Notes: generated by a model not told the origin, from the letters alone. A stretch of 64,000 bases of DNA from Georgenia satyanarayanai (GCF_023715365.1 NZ_JAMBNZ010000001.1:372001-436000); one strand, 5' to 3'. Positions 50,545 through 59,622 are shown, numbered from the stretch's first letter. Program-made: numbers and translations.

Positions 50545-52872
50545 ATGAGAGCACGAGCACCACGGCTCGCCACGGCCGCCGCCCTGGCGTTCACCGTGCT
50601 GGTGGGGGCGATGGCCCCCGCGACGGCGGCGGTACCACGGAAGGACGCCGCGGCCACCACACAGGCGGCCACCGCCGTCGTGCAGGACGGGCCGAGCCAG
50701 GACAACCTGCCGGTCTTCGAGTACCAGGGCGTCATCACCGACAAGGAGACGATGTCGTACAACCCGACGAACGAGTACATCTTCCCCAGCGTCTTCCACG
50801 CGGGCGCCCACCTCGAGGACCCGCTGGCCGAGTGGTACCTCTACCTCGGTCCGCACGACGCGCCGGGCGGCATCGTCCTCATGTACGCGGACTCCCTTGC
50901 GGGGCCGTGGACGGAGTACGGGGGCAGCCCGGTCATCGCCAACGAGTGGGGCGAGTACTACTCCGTCTCGCACGTCGCGACGGCCGAACCCTTCTGGCAC
51001 CCGGAGGAGGACGAGCTCTACCTGTACTTCCACGGTGAGAACACGACGACGAGGTACGCGACGTCGTCGGACGGGATCCACTTCGAGTACGGCGGCGAGG
51101 CGGTGACGACGGTGCAGGGTGGGCCGGGGATCTCCGAGACGTCCTACGCACGCGTCTTCGAGCACCCCGACGCCGACTCCCGATACGCCTACGCGATGTT
51201 CTACATGGACAACACCCCGCAGAACATCCGCCGCATCCGCGTCGCGGAGTCGCACAACGGGCGCGACTGGGACGTGCGGCCCGACCCGCTCGTCGTCCCC
51301 GGCGCCGCCGAGGGGCAGAACGTCTCGAGCGCGAACCTGTGGGAGTGGGAGGGGCAGCTGTACGTCATCTACCACGCGTCGTCGGGCAAGATTCACGCGC
51401 GCACGGTGAACGACGCCCTCACCGAGACCGGCCCGACGTGGACCCTCCACGAGGCCAGCGGCGCGGGCGACGACACCGGTCGCGTCGCTGCCCCGGACAT
51501 CGTCACCGACGAGACCGGCACCTATCTCTTCTACGAGTCCGGCGACCGTCTGGGCGCGACGATCAAGTTCGCCAAGCTCAATCCCGACGCCGTGCGCGAG
51601 CCGGCTCCGGGCGCCGACCCGGACCCGCTGCGCCAGCAGTGCAGCGGCGCGGCGTCCGACGAGTTCGACGGCGCCTCCCTGGACACCGACCTGTGGTCCG
51701 CGGGGGTCCGCACCGGCGCGAGCGCGCACGAGCTGCGCGACGGCTCGCTCGTCCTGCCCACCTACCGGGCGGGCGTCAACGGCGCGCCGCTGCTCCTCCA
51801 GGAGCTGCCCGACGGCGCATGGGAGGTGACGACCGAGCTGAGCTTCAGCCCCGACCAGAGCTTCCAGCAGGCCGGGCTGCTGCTGTACGCCGACGACGCG
51901 AACTACGCCAAGCTCGACCTCGTCCACGGCTCCCAGGGGCTGCGCCTGGAGTACATCCTGCGGAGGAACGGCAGCGACCGGAACACCGGCTTCGACTCCG
52001 TGGTCCCCGATGCCGGGCTGGGCGAGACCTTGTGGCTGCGGCTGACGAGCGACGGCGACACCGCGGTGGCGTCGGTGTCCTTCGACGGCGAGAGCTTCGA
52101 GCCGTGGGGGCGGCCGGTGGACGTTGCGGCGCTGTCCCCCACCGCCGTCGGGCCCTTTGCCATGCGCGGCGCGACGAATGCTGCGGAGATCGAGGCGAGC
52201 TTTGCCTGGCTGCGGTGGACGCCGACAGCGTCCGAGCAGGAGGCCTGCGAGGGCGGTCTCGTCATCCCCGAGGTCTCGGACGACGACGAGACCTCCCCGC
52301 CGGGCAACGCCTCGTTGCGCACGACGAGCGGCTGGGCCACCGGTCTGCACGACGGCAGCTTCGAGGTCCTCGTCGACCTGTGGTGGGGCACCAACGGCAG
52401 CATCCTCGCGCTGTACGAGAACGGTGAGCTCATCGCCGTCGAGAACCTCGAGCTCGCCAGTCCGCGGGCGCAGTCGTTGCGCATCCCGGTGAGCGGCCGG
52501 CCGAACGGGACGTACACGTACACCGGGACACTCATCAACTCCCAGGGTGCGACGGAGACGCAGCCGGTGACCGTCGTCGTCGACAACGCCGGACCTGGCC
52601 GGGCTCAGCTGAGCCACGACAACTGGGACGGGGACGGCAGCTTCACCGTGGCCGCGGACCTGTGGTGGGGGACGAACGCGACGTCCTACCGGATCCTCGA
52701 GAACGGCGTCGTCGTCGCCGAGGGCCCGCTCGTGGCGGCCACGCCGGGCGCCCAGCGGGCGACGGCCACCGTGAGCGGCCGCGCGCCCGGGACGTACACC
52801 TACGTCGCCGAGCTCACGAACGCCGCCGGCACGACGGCGAGCGCCCCGGTGAAGGTGACCGTCCGCCGGTAG
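50545..52872 (+). CDS. Secreted GH43-like five-bladed propeller protein with ConA-like and two Ig-like modules
   Basis: A 775-residue exported protein. Signal peptide ends near ATAA (residue 29). Residues about 45-355 carry GH43/GH32-type propeller blades: 'YIFPSVFHAG', 'WYLYLGPHDAPGGIVLMYADSLAGPWTEYGG', 'FWHPEEDELYLYFHGENTTTRYATSSDGIHFEYGG', 'GQLYVIYHASSGKIHARTV'. Residues 366-570 form a DUF1349/GH43_C2-like concanavalin sandwich ('SDEFDGASLDTDLWSAG'). Two copies of a 75-residue chitinase-type E-set module ('FEVLVDLWWGTNGS', 'FTVAADLWWGTNAT') end the protein. The ATG has GAAGGAGAAG upstream. The substrate is probably a branched glycan; catalytic acids cannot be assigned with certainty. Confidence 0.8.
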   Translation: MRARAPRLATAAALAFTVLVGAMAPATAAVPRKDAAATTQAATAVVQDGPSQDNLPVFEYQGVITDKETMSYNPTNEYIFPSVFHAGAHLEDPLAEWYLYLGPHDAPGGIVLMYADSLAGPWTEYGGSPVIANEWGEYYSVSHVATAEPFWHPEEDELYLYFHGENTTTRYATSSDGIHFEYGGEAVTTVQGGPGISETSYARVFEHPDADSRYAYAMFYMDNTPQNIRRIRVAESHNGRDWDVRPDPLVVPGAAEGQNVSSANLWEWEGQLYVIYHASSGKIHARTVNDALTETGPTWTLHEASGAGDDTGRVAAPDIVTDETGTYLFYESGDRLGATIKFAKLNPDAVREPAPGADPDPLRQQCSGAASDEFDGASLDTDLWSAGVRTGASAHELRDGSLVLPTYRAGVNGAPLLLQELPDGAWEVTTELSFSPDQSFQQAGLLLYADDANYAKLDLVHGSQGLRLEYILRRNGSDRNTGFDSVVPDAGLGETLWLRLTSDGDTAVASVSFDGESFEPWGRPVDVAALSPTAVGPFAMRGATNAAEIEASFAWLRWTPTASEQEACEGGLVIPEVSDDDETSPPGNASLRTTSGWATGLHDGSFEVLVDLWWGTNGSILALYENGELIAVENLELASPRAQSLRIPVSGRPNGTYTYTGTLINSQGATETQPVTVVVDNAGPGRAQLSHDNWDGDGSFTVAADLWWGTNATSYRILENGVVVAEGPLVAATPGAQRATATVSGRAPGTYTYVAELTNAAGTTASAPVKVTVRR

Positions 52873-52944
52873 GGGCGGCCCGCCAGCCGGGCCTCGGCGA
52901 GCCTCCCTCGACCGACCATCAAGGACGGACGGCCGGAGCCCCTA

Positions 52945-52989
52945 CCGCCGACAGCCGGATCCTCCTCGGAGGAATCCGGCTGTCGGCGG
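52945..52989. terminator. Palindrome of the dispersed family (GACAGCC type) between convergent genes
   Basis: Left arm CCGCCGACAGCCGGATCCTCC (one base lost at ATTCC) starts at 52945; right arm 52968-52989. The GACAGCC/GGCTGTC variant is paired on both sides. It lies 72 bases after the GH43-like gene and 28 before the end of the AGE gene. Probable two-way terminator. Confidence 0.6.
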
Positions 52990-53016
52990 CGGGCGGCGGG
53001 TGGTCAGGGCGGGCGG

Positions 53017-54276
53017 TCAGTCCTGCAGGGCGCCGGCGCGCAGGGCGGAGGCGAAGGACGGGGTGAGCGGGACGTCGGCCATGAGGGCCGCCTGGTAGGC
53101 GTGGTAGACGTCCGGCTTGCCCTCCCACGTGCCCGACGCCGGCCGGTTCGCGGGGTCGAGCTCGTGGTGCCAGGAGCCGCCCTCGCGGTCGACGAGGTAG
53201 GTGTCGGCGTAGGCCCACCAGCGCTCGACGTCCGCGCCGTAGGCTGGGTCGCCGGTCACCCGCTCGAGCACGGTGGACGTGGCGATGGCCTCGGTGACGA
53301 CCCAGTGCATCCGGGCCCGGACGACGGGTTTCCCGGACCAGTCGGTCGTGTAGACGAAGCCCTCCGCGCCGTCGGCGTCCCAGCCGTCCGCCACCGCCCG
53401 GGCGGCGAGCGCCGCGGCGGCCTCGGGCAGTCCCGCGGGGGCGTCCGCGCCGAGCGTCGCGTCGACGGCGAGGAGAAGGCGCGCCCACTCCAGGCCGTGG
53501 CCCACGGTGGCGCCGTAGGGCTTGAAGGGGTCGGCCGGGCGGTCGCGGTTGTGCTCGAGCAGCGGGGCCCAGTCGGTGGCGAAGTGCTCGGGGATGCGCC
53601 ACTCGTTCTCCCGCGCCCAGGTGGCGACGTGCGCGGAGATGCGTCCGGCGCGGTGGTGCCAGCGGGCGTCAGAGGTGACGTCGCCGGCGGCGAGGTACGC
53701 CTCGACGCTGTGCATGTTGGCGTTGATGCCCCGGTAGGGGGCGAGCGTGGTCCAGGCGCGGTCCCACTCGTCCACGACAAGCCCCGCCTCCTCATCCCAG
53801 AAGTGCGCGTCCTGGGCGGCGAGGGCGAGGTCGAGCAGCTCGTCCGCACCGTCGACGCCCGCGGCAACGGCGGAGCTCGCCGCGAGGACGACGAACGCGT
53901 GGCCGTAGGCCTGCTTCGTGGTGTTGGACGGGCCGTCCGCGGTGACGGCGGCGAACCAGCCGCCGTGCTCGTCGTCGTGGAGCGGGCCGCGCAGGGAGCG
54001 CACGCCGTGGGCCGCGAGCGCCGCCAGCTCCTCGCGGGACGGACCGCCGGGCGCCGGTTCTTCGCCGGCGAGGACGCCCAGGCTGAAGATGTGCGTCATG
54101 CGGCAGGTGATCCACAGCTCGACGGTCGTCGGGTCCACCTGGCCCCGCTCGTCGAGGTAGCCGAAGCCGAGCTCGCAGCGGGCGCCCGCGCCGAAGCGCA
54201 GGAGCTCGGCCCGCTGGGCGCGGCGGAAGCCGTCGCTGCTAGGGCGGCTGTCGGCGGTGGGGGTGTGGTGCGTCAT
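53017..54276 (-). CDS. AGE-family sugar epimerase/isomerase
   Basis: A 419-residue (alpha/alpha)6-barrel protein of the N-acylglucosamine 2-epimerase family, close in motif to YihS/mannose isomerases: 'ELLRFGAGARCELGFGYLDERG', 'ELWITCRMTHIFSLGVL', 'YGHAFVVLAASSAVAAG', 'YRGINANMHSVEAYLAAGD', and 'PYGATVGHGLEWARLLLAV', which holds the catalytic His pair. It would interconvert aldose and ketose (for example mannose/fructose or a related sugar) in the cytoplasm, using sugar brought in by the adjacent transporter. The ATG at 54276 has GAAGGAAC upstream. It is convergent with the GH43-like gene. Confidence 0.85.
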   Translation of the reverse strand: MTHHTPTADSRPSSDGFRRAQRAELLRFGAGARCELGFGYLDERGQVDPTTVELWITCRMTHIFSLGVLAGEEPAPGGPSREELAALAAHGVRSLRGPLHDDEHGGWFAAVTADGPSNTTKQAYGHAFVVLAASSAVAAGVDGADELLDLALAAQDAHFWDEEAGLVVDEWDRAWTTLAPYRGINANMHSVEAYLAAGDVTSDARWHHRAGRISAHVATWARENEWRIPEHFATDWAPLLEHNRDRPADPFKPYGATVGHGLEWARLLLAVDATLGADAPAGLPEAAAALAARAVADGWDADGAEGFVYTTDWSGKPVVRARMHWVVTEAIATSTVLERVTGDPAYGADVERWWAYADTYLVDREGGSWHHELDPANRPASGTWEGKPDVYHAYQAALMADVPLTPSFASALRAGALQD

Positions 54277-54550
54277 CTCGGTTCCTTCCGAATCGCGGCC
54301 GTCCATACCGTAGTGCTCGCGCGCCCTTCCCCTGCGCAGACGCCGCCGTCACCGCCGACCCACCTGCTAGCCCGTGGCGGCACGTTGCCAGCATGAGTGG
54401 GACGTACAGCGTGACGATGGGCAACCGCGGCCGGCTTGTCGTCCCGGCCCTAGGTGAAGGAACGTGGACTGCGGAGGTCGAAAGGTCCACACCTAGCCAG
54501 CGCCAGGCGGCCGCCAGCGCACCGGCCCACCCCCTGGCGGGCGCCGACGA

Positions 54551-54754
54551 GGCCAGCGGATGACGTGGTAGGGGGACGTTAGATTGATCCGCCTCGTGGA
54601 TCAATCTAACGTCCCCGCACACACACTCCTCGTGCCTCCCTGCTGGACGCATGGGCCGCTCCCCCAGCTGCGAAGGCCAGCGGATGACGTGGTGCCGAGA
54701 CATGAGACGGCTCCGTCCGGCGGAGCATCTCGCATCCCCCCACACGCACGTCTC
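54551..54754. repeat. Two tandem hairpin units with conserved flanks and different stems
   Basis: Each unit starts with the identical 19-mer GGCCAGCGGATGACGTGGT (54551-54569 and 54675-54693, 124 bases apart) and ends with CCCC-CACACRCAC-CTCC. Between lies a hairpin: 54572-54616 has 19-base perfect arms and a 7-base loop; 54699-54736 has about 16-base arms with few mismatches and a 5-base loop. The stem sequences are unrelated while pairing is kept. I do not recognise the element. Confidence 0.75.
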
Positions 54755-54854
54755 CAGTCCTTCCCGGGCACGCACGGCTGGTCCGCCCTCGCCGCCATGA
54801 CGGAGCGGTGACTCAGAGCGGGGCACCGCACTCCCGCGGGCCCGCCTCCCCGCC

Positions 54855-54907
54855 CCTACGGCGACAGCCGGGTTCCTCGCGGGAGGAATCCGGCTGTCGG
54901 CGGTAGG
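54855..54907. terminator. Palindrome of the dispersed family after gltX
   Basis: Left arm 54855-54878 and right arm 54883-54907 match except for two positions; core GACAGCCGGGTTCCTC/GAGGAATCCGGCTGTC. It lies 59 bases beyond the gltX stop codon and probably terminates gltX transcription. Confidence 0.6.
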
Positions 54908-54965
54908 TGCACAGCCGGCGCTACGTGCAGTGTCGGCGGGGGCGGGGTGGGCCGAGGGCGGCGGA

Positions 54966-56492
54966 CTACAAAGTCGCGCGCAGGGCCCGCAGACGCGTGA
55001 GGGAGGCGTCCTTGCCGAGGATCTCCATCGACTCGAACAGCGGCGGCGACACGCGCCGGCCGGTGATGGCCACGCGCAGCGGCGCGTAGGCGAAGCGCGG
55101 CTTGATGCCCATCTCCTCGACGAGCACCGCCTTGAGCGCCTCCTGCTGGGACTCCGGGGAGAAGTCCGCCAGGCCCTCGAGCACGGCGATCGAGCGGTCG
55201 AGCACGTCGGCGGCCTCGGGGCGCAGCGCCCCGCGTGCGTCCTCCTCCACGGCCACGGCGTCGTCGGCCACGAAGAGGAATCCGAGCATCCCCGGCGCCT
55301 CGCCGAGCAGCGTCATACGCTCCTGGACCAGCGGCGCGGCGGCGGTGAGCAGCGCCTGCTGAGCGGCGGGCAGCTCCTCGAAGCTCCCCGCGGACACCAC
55401 GCCGGCGTCGCGCAGGTACGGCACGAGGCGCCCACGGAAGTCCTCCGGCGCCAGCAGGCGCAGGTGGGCGGCGTTGATGGCCTCGGCCTTCTTGAGGTCG
55501 AAGCGCGCCGGGTTGGGGTTGACGTCGGCGACGTCGAAGGCGGCGACCATCTCCTCGCGGCTGAAGATGTCGTTGTCCGGGGAGATCGACCAGCCGAGCA
55601 GCGCGAGGTAGTTGAGCAGGCCCTCGGGGGTGAAGCCGCGCTGGCGGTGGAGGAAGAGGTTGGACTCCGGGTCGCGCTTGGACAGCTTCTTGTTGCCCTC
55701 GCCCATGACGTAGGGCAGATGGCCGAACTTCGGCATGACCGAGGCGACGCCGATGTCGAGCAGCGCCCGGTAGAGCACCACCTGGCGGGGGGTGGAGGAC
55801 AGGAGGTCCTCACCGCGCAGGACGTGGGTGATGTTCATGAGCGCGTCGTCGACGGGGTTGACCAGCGTGTAGAGCGGCTGGCCGTTCCCTCGGACGATGA
55901 CGAAGTCCGGCACCGAGCCACCCTTGAAGGTGACCTCGCCACGGACGACGTCGTCGAAGCTCACGTCCTCCTCGGGCATGCGGATGCGCAGCACCGGCTG
56001 GCGGCCCTCGGCCCGGTAGGCGGCCCTCTGCTCCTCGGTGAGGTCACGGTCGTACCCGTCGTAACCGAGCTTGGGGTCCCGCCCGGCCGCGCGGTGACGT
56101 GCCTCGACCTCCTCGGGCGTCGAGAAGGACTCGTAGGCGTGCCCCGCCTCGAGCAGCTTCGCGGCGACGTCCGCGTACAGGTCCATGCGCTGGGACTGCC
56201 GGTAGGGCTCGTGCGGTCCGCCGACCTCGACGCCCTCGTCCCAGTCCATCCCCAGCCAGCGCATCGCGTCGAGGAGCTGCTCGTAGCTCTCCTCGGAGTC
56301 GCGGGCAGCGTCGGTGTCCTCGATCCGGAACACGAAGGTCCCGCCCACGTGGCGCGCGTAGGCCCAGTTGAACAGCGCCGTGCGGATGAGCCCCACGTGC
56401 GGGGTCCCCGTCGGCGAGGGGCAGAAACGGACGCGGACGGCGCCGGAGCGGGCGCCGTCGTCGGCAAGGGCGGGAGCGGGGTTCTCGGTCAT
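54966..56492 (-). CDS. gltX: Glutamyl-tRNA synthetase
   Basis: A class I aminoacyl-tRNA synthetase of 508 residues. The HIGH signature is '[23 protein letters not shown]' near residue 24 and the KMSKS signature is '[11 protein letters not shown]' near 268; '[16 protein letters not shown]' and a C-terminal anticodon-binding helical domain follow. It charges tRNA-Glu, which feeds both translation and HemA. The ATG at 56492 follows GGGGGCACC, a weak ribosome site. The DinB gene upstream ends 12 bases before the gltX start, so the two may be co-transcribed. Confidence 0.95.
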   Translation of the reverse strand: MTENPAPALADDGARSGAVRVRFCPSPTGTPHVGLIRTALFNWAYARHVGGTFVFRIEDTDAARDSEESYEQLLDAMRWLGMDWDEGVEVGGPHEPYRQSQRMDLYADVAAKLLEAGHAYESFSTPEEVEARHRAAGRDPKLGYDGYDRDLTEEQRAAYRAEGRQPVLRIRMPEEDVSFDDVVRGEVTFKGGSVPDFVIVRGNGQPLYTLVNPVDDALMNITHVLRGEDLLSSTPRQVVLYRALLDIGVASVMPKFGHLPYVMGEGNKKLSKRDPESNLFLHRQRGFTPEGLLNYLALLGWSISPDNDIFSREEMVAAFDVADVNPNPARFDLKKAEAINAAHLRLLAPEDFRGRLVPYLRDAGVVSAGSFEELPAAQQALLTAAAPLVQERMTLLGEAPGMLGFLFVADDAVAVEEDARGALRPEAADVLDRSIAVLEGLADFSPESQQEALKAVLVEEMGIKPRFAYAPLRVAITGRRVSPPLFESMEILGKDASLTRLRALRATL

Positions 56493-56504
56493 GGTGCCCC
56501 CAGC

Positions 56505-57077
56505 CTATCCAGCGCCGTCGGCGACCTCCTTCAGCCGCTCCACGTAGTCCGCCCACCACCGCTCGCCGCGGCGCGGCAGGTTGGTCGCGCCGGTGCGCAG
56601 GCCCGCGGCGCCGTCGATCTGCTCGCGGACGATGTCGGCGTGGCCGGCGTGCCGGGAGGTCTCGGCGACGACGTGGACGAGGACGTGGTGGAGCGTGACG
56701 TCCGCGGCCCGCCACCACGGCACGCGTCCGGGTGAGTCGAGGTCGAGCTCGGCGATGGTTGCGTCCGAGAACGCCCACGCCTGCCGGTACAGCCCGACGA
56801 CGTCATCGACCGACTCCTCCGCCGTCGCCCACATGTCGGCGTTGTCGGGCGCGTCGTCACTCATCCACGGCAGCTGGACAGGGCTCGGCCGGCCGAAGGT
56901 GTCCCCGAAGTAGCCGAGCTCGACGCCGGCGAGGTGCTTGACCAGCCCGAGCAGGTTGGTGCCGGTGGGCGTGTGCGGCCAGCGCAGGTCGCGCTCGGGG
57001 AGGCCCTCGAGCTTCCAGAGCATCGCGTCCCGGGAGCGCTGGAGGTACTCGTGGAGCAGGTCCTTCGGGTCCCTCAT
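56505..57077 (-). CDS. DinB/DUF664 family protein
   Basis: A 190-residue four-helix-bundle protein of the DinB/DUF664 family. 'LLGLVKHLAGVELGYFGDTFGRP' has the first metal His, and 'WWRAADVTLHHVLVHVVAETSRHAGHADIVREQIDG' carries the HxxxRHxGH-type pair, making the full triad for a metal centre. Some relatives are mycothiol- or bacillithiol-dependent transferases, fitting an actinobacterium, but the substrate is unknown. Its ATG overlaps the stop of the VOC gene (TCAT at 57074-57077), so these two are coupled, and it ends 12 bases before gltX. Confidence 0.85.
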   Translation of the reverse strand: MRDPKDLLHEYLQRSRDAMLWKLEGLPERDLRWPHTPTGTNLLGLVKHLAGVELGYFGDTFGRPSPVQLPWMSDDAPDNADMWATAEESVDDVVGLYRQAWAFSDATIAELDLDSPGRVPWWRAADVTLHHVLVHVVAETSRHAGHADIVREQIDGAAGLRTGATNLPRRGERWWADYVERLKEVADGAG

Positions 57078-57451
57078 GGCGACGTCCGCGAGAAGCACAG
57101 GCAGAACGGGTGGCCGGCCGGGCTCGCGTACACCTGGAAGTCCTCGTCGTCGTCGGGGTCCTGCGCCTCCTGGAGCAGCTGCGCCCCCACCGACATCACG
57201 TGCTCGTGGGCCGCGGCGACGTCCTCCACCCACAGGTCCAGGTGTACCTGCTGGGGGTTGCCGTCGGGCCACTGGGGCGGGACGTGGCCGGGCGCGAGCT
57301 GGACGGCGACCGGGCGCGTCCCGTCGATGACGACGTTGTGCCAGTCGTCGTGGCTCGGGTCGACCGTGCCGCCGAGGACTCCCGCCCAGAAGTGGCTCTC
57401 CGCGCCGATGTCGGCGGCGTCGAAGACGGTGGTCAGGCGCGTGATCTTCAC
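57074..57451 (-). CDS. VOC-superfamily (glyoxalase-like) protein
   Basis: A 125-residue glyoxalase-like protein (PF18029-type): 'ITRLTTVFDAADIGAESHFWAGVLGGTV', 'DWHNVVIDGTRPVAVQLAPG', 'QVHLDLWVEDVAAAHEHVMSVGAQLL', 'YASPAGHPFCLCF'. GTG 57451 is chosen because GAGGAGGCC lies just upstream and homology starts there; a longer reading to 57493 adds only non-conserved residues. Coupled to the DinB gene after it. The substrate is not known. Divergent from the K+ channel gene. Confidence 0.8.
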   Translation of the reverse strand: MKITRLTTVFDAADIGAESHFWAGVLGGTVDPSHDDWHNVVIDGTRPVAVQLAPGHVPPQWPDGNPQQVHLDLWVEDVAAAHEHVMSVGAQLLQEAQDPDDDEDFQVYASPAGHPFCLCFSRTSP

Positions 57452-57548
57452 GGTGGCCTCCTCGCTCGGGTGCGGACACGCTAGCGAGGGCAAGCGGCCG
57501 ATGGGAACAGCCCCGTCACGCGTGTGGGCGCAGGGGTCCGGATGGGTC

Positions 57549-57561
57549 TACAGTCCTCCCG
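57549..57561 (+). promoter_or_regulatory. -10 element of the K+ channel gene; leaderless start
   Basis: TACAGT (57549-57554) ends 6 bases before the GTG start codon at 57561, so transcription should begin at the start codon. A convincing -35 hexamer was not seen. Confidence 0.45.
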
Positions 57562-58931
57562 TGCCACACACGGGCCGCACGCGACCTTTCCTGCGCCGGC
57601 GATCCCCGGCACACCCCGCACAGGTCATCGTGGGGAGCTACGCGGCCGCGCTCGCCGCCGGCACCGCGCTCCTCATGCTCCCCGTCTCCGTGACCCCGGA
57701 GGCGGGCGGCAGCGCCGGCCTCGTCGACGCGCTCTTCACGGCGGGCTCCGCCGTCTCGGTGACCGGCCTGATCGTCGTCGACACCGCCACCTACTGGAGC
57801 GGCTTCGGGCACGTCGTCATCCTCGCGCTCATCGAGCTCGGCGGCCTGGGCCTCATGACCTTCGCCTCGCTGCTCGGGCTCGTGCTCGTCCACCGCCTGG
57901 GCCTGCGCTCGCGCATGGCCACGAGCGCCTCCCTCGGCACCCCGACCACCGGGGACCTGCGCGAGCTCGTCGTCGGGATCGCCAAGGTGGCCCTCACCGT
58001 CCAGGCCGCCACCGCCGTCGTCCTCGCGGCACGCTTCGCGCTCACCTACGACTACCCGCCCGGGCGGGCGCTGTGGCACGGCGTCTTCCACGCCGGCTCG
58101 GCCTTCAACAACGCCGGCTTCGCGCTGTACTCCGACAACGTCATGGGCTTCGTCGCCGACCCCTGGGTGTGTCTGCCCCTCGCCGTCGCTGTCATCCTCG
58201 GCGGCATCGGGTTCCCGGTCCTCATCCAGCTGCGCCGCCACGTGCGCATGCCGCGGCTGTGGAGCATGAACACCCGCATCGTCCTCGCCGGGACCGCGGT
58301 GCTGCTCGTCGGGGGCACCGTGACGATCACCGCCCTCGAGTGGGACAACCCCGGCACCCTCGGCCCGCTCGACGTGCCGGCGAAGCTGCTCGCGGGCTTC
58401 TTCGCTGCCACCGTCGCGCGCACCGCCGGCTTCAACTCGGTGGACGTCGCCGAGATGAACACCCAGACGTGGTTCGCCCAGGACGTCCTCATGTTCATCG
58501 GCGCCGGCCCGGCGGGCACCGCGGGCGGCATCAAGATCACGACGGCGGCCGTCCTCCTCGCCATCGTCCTCACCGAGGTCCGGGGCGAGGGCGCCGTCAA
58601 CGTCTTTGGCAGGCGTCTTGCCCGCTCCGTGCACCGCCAGGCCATCACGGTGCTCACGCTGTCGGTCGCCGTCGTCATGGGTGGCACGTGGGCGCTGCTC
58701 ATCACCACTGAGTTCACCCTGGACCAGCTCGTGTTCGAGGTGATCTCGGCCTTCGCCACGGTGGGCCTGTCCACCGGGATCACCCACCTCCTGCCCGACG
58801 GCGGGCAGCTGCTCCTCGTCGTCGTCATGTTCGCGGGCCGGGTCGGTCCCGTCACGCTCGCGACGGCATTGGCGCTGCGATCCCGCAAGCGCCTGTACGA
58901 ACTCCCGAAGGAGAGACCCCTCATTGGCTGA
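57561..58931 (+). CDS. ktrB: Trk/Ktr-type potassium channel subunit
   Basis: A 456-residue membrane protein with four pore repeats of the TrkH/KtrB superfamily: 'LFTAGSAVSVTGLIVVD', 'VFHAGSAFNNAGFALYSDN', 'FFAATVARTAGFNSVDVAEMNT' and 'VISAFATVGLSTGITHLL'; each has the selectivity-filter Gly in the pore loop. The intramembrane Gly-rich loop after repeat 3 is 'FIGAGPAGTAGGIKITTAAVL'. The shorter N-terminus fits KtrB rather than E. coli TrkH. It moves K+ inward, gated by the RCK subunit encoded next. GTG start 57561 is probably leaderless. Overlaps the regulatory subunit gene by 8 bases. Confidence 0.92.
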   Translation: MPHTGRTRPFLRRRSPAHPAQVIVGSYAAALAAGTALLMLPVSVTPEAGGSAGLVDALFTAGSAVSVTGLIVVDTATYWSGFGHVVILALIELGGLGLMTFASLLGLVLVHRLGLRSRMATSASLGTPTTGDLRELVVGIAKVALTVQAATAVVLAARFALTYDYPPGRALWHGVFHAGSAFNNAGFALYSDNVMGFVADPWVCLPLAVAVILGGIGFPVLIQLRRHVRMPRLWSMNTRIVLAGTAVLLVGGTVTITALEWDNPGTLGPLDVPAKLLAGFFAATVARTAGFNSVDVAEMNTQTWFAQDVLMFIGAGPAGTAGGIKITTAAVLLAIVLTEVRGEGAVNVFGRRLARSVHRQAITVLTLSVAVVMGGTWALLITTEFTLDQLVFEVISAFATVGLSTGITHLLPDGGQLLLVVVMFAGRVGPVTLATALALRSRKRLYELPKERPLIG

Positions 58932-59622
58932 GCACCTGCGCCCCCGCCGCCGCGGCATCACCTCCCTGGGGCGCGACGACTCCGTCGTCGTCGTCGGCCT
59001 GGGCCGCTTCGGCCAGGCCCTGGCCCTGGAGCTCGCCGCGTCCGGCGTCGACGTCCTCGGCATCGACAGCGACGAGACGATCGTCCAGGACCTCAACGGC
59101 CGCCTCACCCAGGTGGTCCGCGCCGACGCCACCCGGGAGGAGGTGCTGCGCCAGCTGGACGTCGCCGACTTCACCCACGCCGTCGTCGCGATCGGTTCGA
59201 GCATGGAGGCCTCCATCCTCACCAGCTCGTGGCTGCTGCGCCTGGCCGTGCCGCACGTGTGGGCCAAGGCCATCACCGCGGCCCACGGGCAGATCCTCAC
59301 CCAGCTGGGCGTCCACCACGTCGTCTACCCGGAGAACGACATGGGCCGGCGGGTGGCGCACCTGCTGCGGGGCACCATCGCCGACTACCTCGACCTCGGC
59401 GGCGGCTTCGCGATGGTGACCGCGGCGGCACCGGAGGCGATGACCGGCAGGCCCCTGGACAAGGTCGGCTTCCGCAAGAAGCACAACCTCAACGTCGTCG
59501 CCGTGCGCCAGCCCGACGGCAGCTGGGGGCACGCCACCGGTGAGACCGTGCTCGCCAAGGGCGACACGATCATCGTCGTCGGCCCGGCCGCCGTCGCCGA
59601 GCGGTTCATGGAGATGACCTGA
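58924..59622 (+). CDS. ktrA: Trk/Ktr K+ uptake regulatory subunit (RCK domain)
   Basis: A 232-residue RCK protein: the N-terminal nucleotide-binding fold is 'SVVVVGLGRFGQALALELAASGVDVLGIDSDE', with 'ADATREEVLRQLDVADFTHAVVAIGSS', and a TrkA_C domain follows ('PEAMTGRPLDKVGFRKKHNLNVVAVRQPDGS', 'LAKGDTIIVVGP'). It forms the cytoplasmic gating ring that binds ATP/ADP/NAD. TTG 58924 overlaps the channel stop by 8 bases; with the preceding GAAGGAGAG this is a good start. The two genes are the complete system. Confidence 0.92.
   Translation: MAEHLRPRRRGITSLGRDDSVVVVGLGRFGQALALELAASGVDVLGIDSDETIVQDLNGRLTQVVRADATREEVLRQLDVADFTHAVVAIGSSMEASILTSSWLLRLAVPHVWAKAITAAHGQILTQLGVHHVVYPENDMGRRVAHLLRGTIADYLDLGGGFAMVTAAAPEAMTGRPLDKVGFRKKHNLNVVAVRQPDGSWGHATGETVLAKGDTIIVVGPAAVAERFMEMT

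Larger units (their letters stand above)
54277..54965. other. 690-bp region without a supported gene, holding structured repeats
   Basis: No reading frame here has credible coding signs. The part next to the AGE gene (54277-54550) contains its promoter region and a GTGGAC/GTCCAC hairpin near 54467-54494. Then come two repeat-flanked hairpin units (54551-54754) and a dispersed-family palindrome (54855-54907) after gltX. Confidence 0.6.

Noticed and set aside
54598-54616. Simple Rho-independent terminator reading of the 54572-54616 hairpin
   Set aside because: It follows no gene end closely and comes as one of two framed units, so a terminator alone does not explain it.
54239-54826. A 195-codon minus-strand frame in the repeat-bearing gap
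   Set aside because: It spans the two hairpin units and the AGE start; repeated peptide segments simply reflect the DNA repeat, and no ribosome site or domain is seen.
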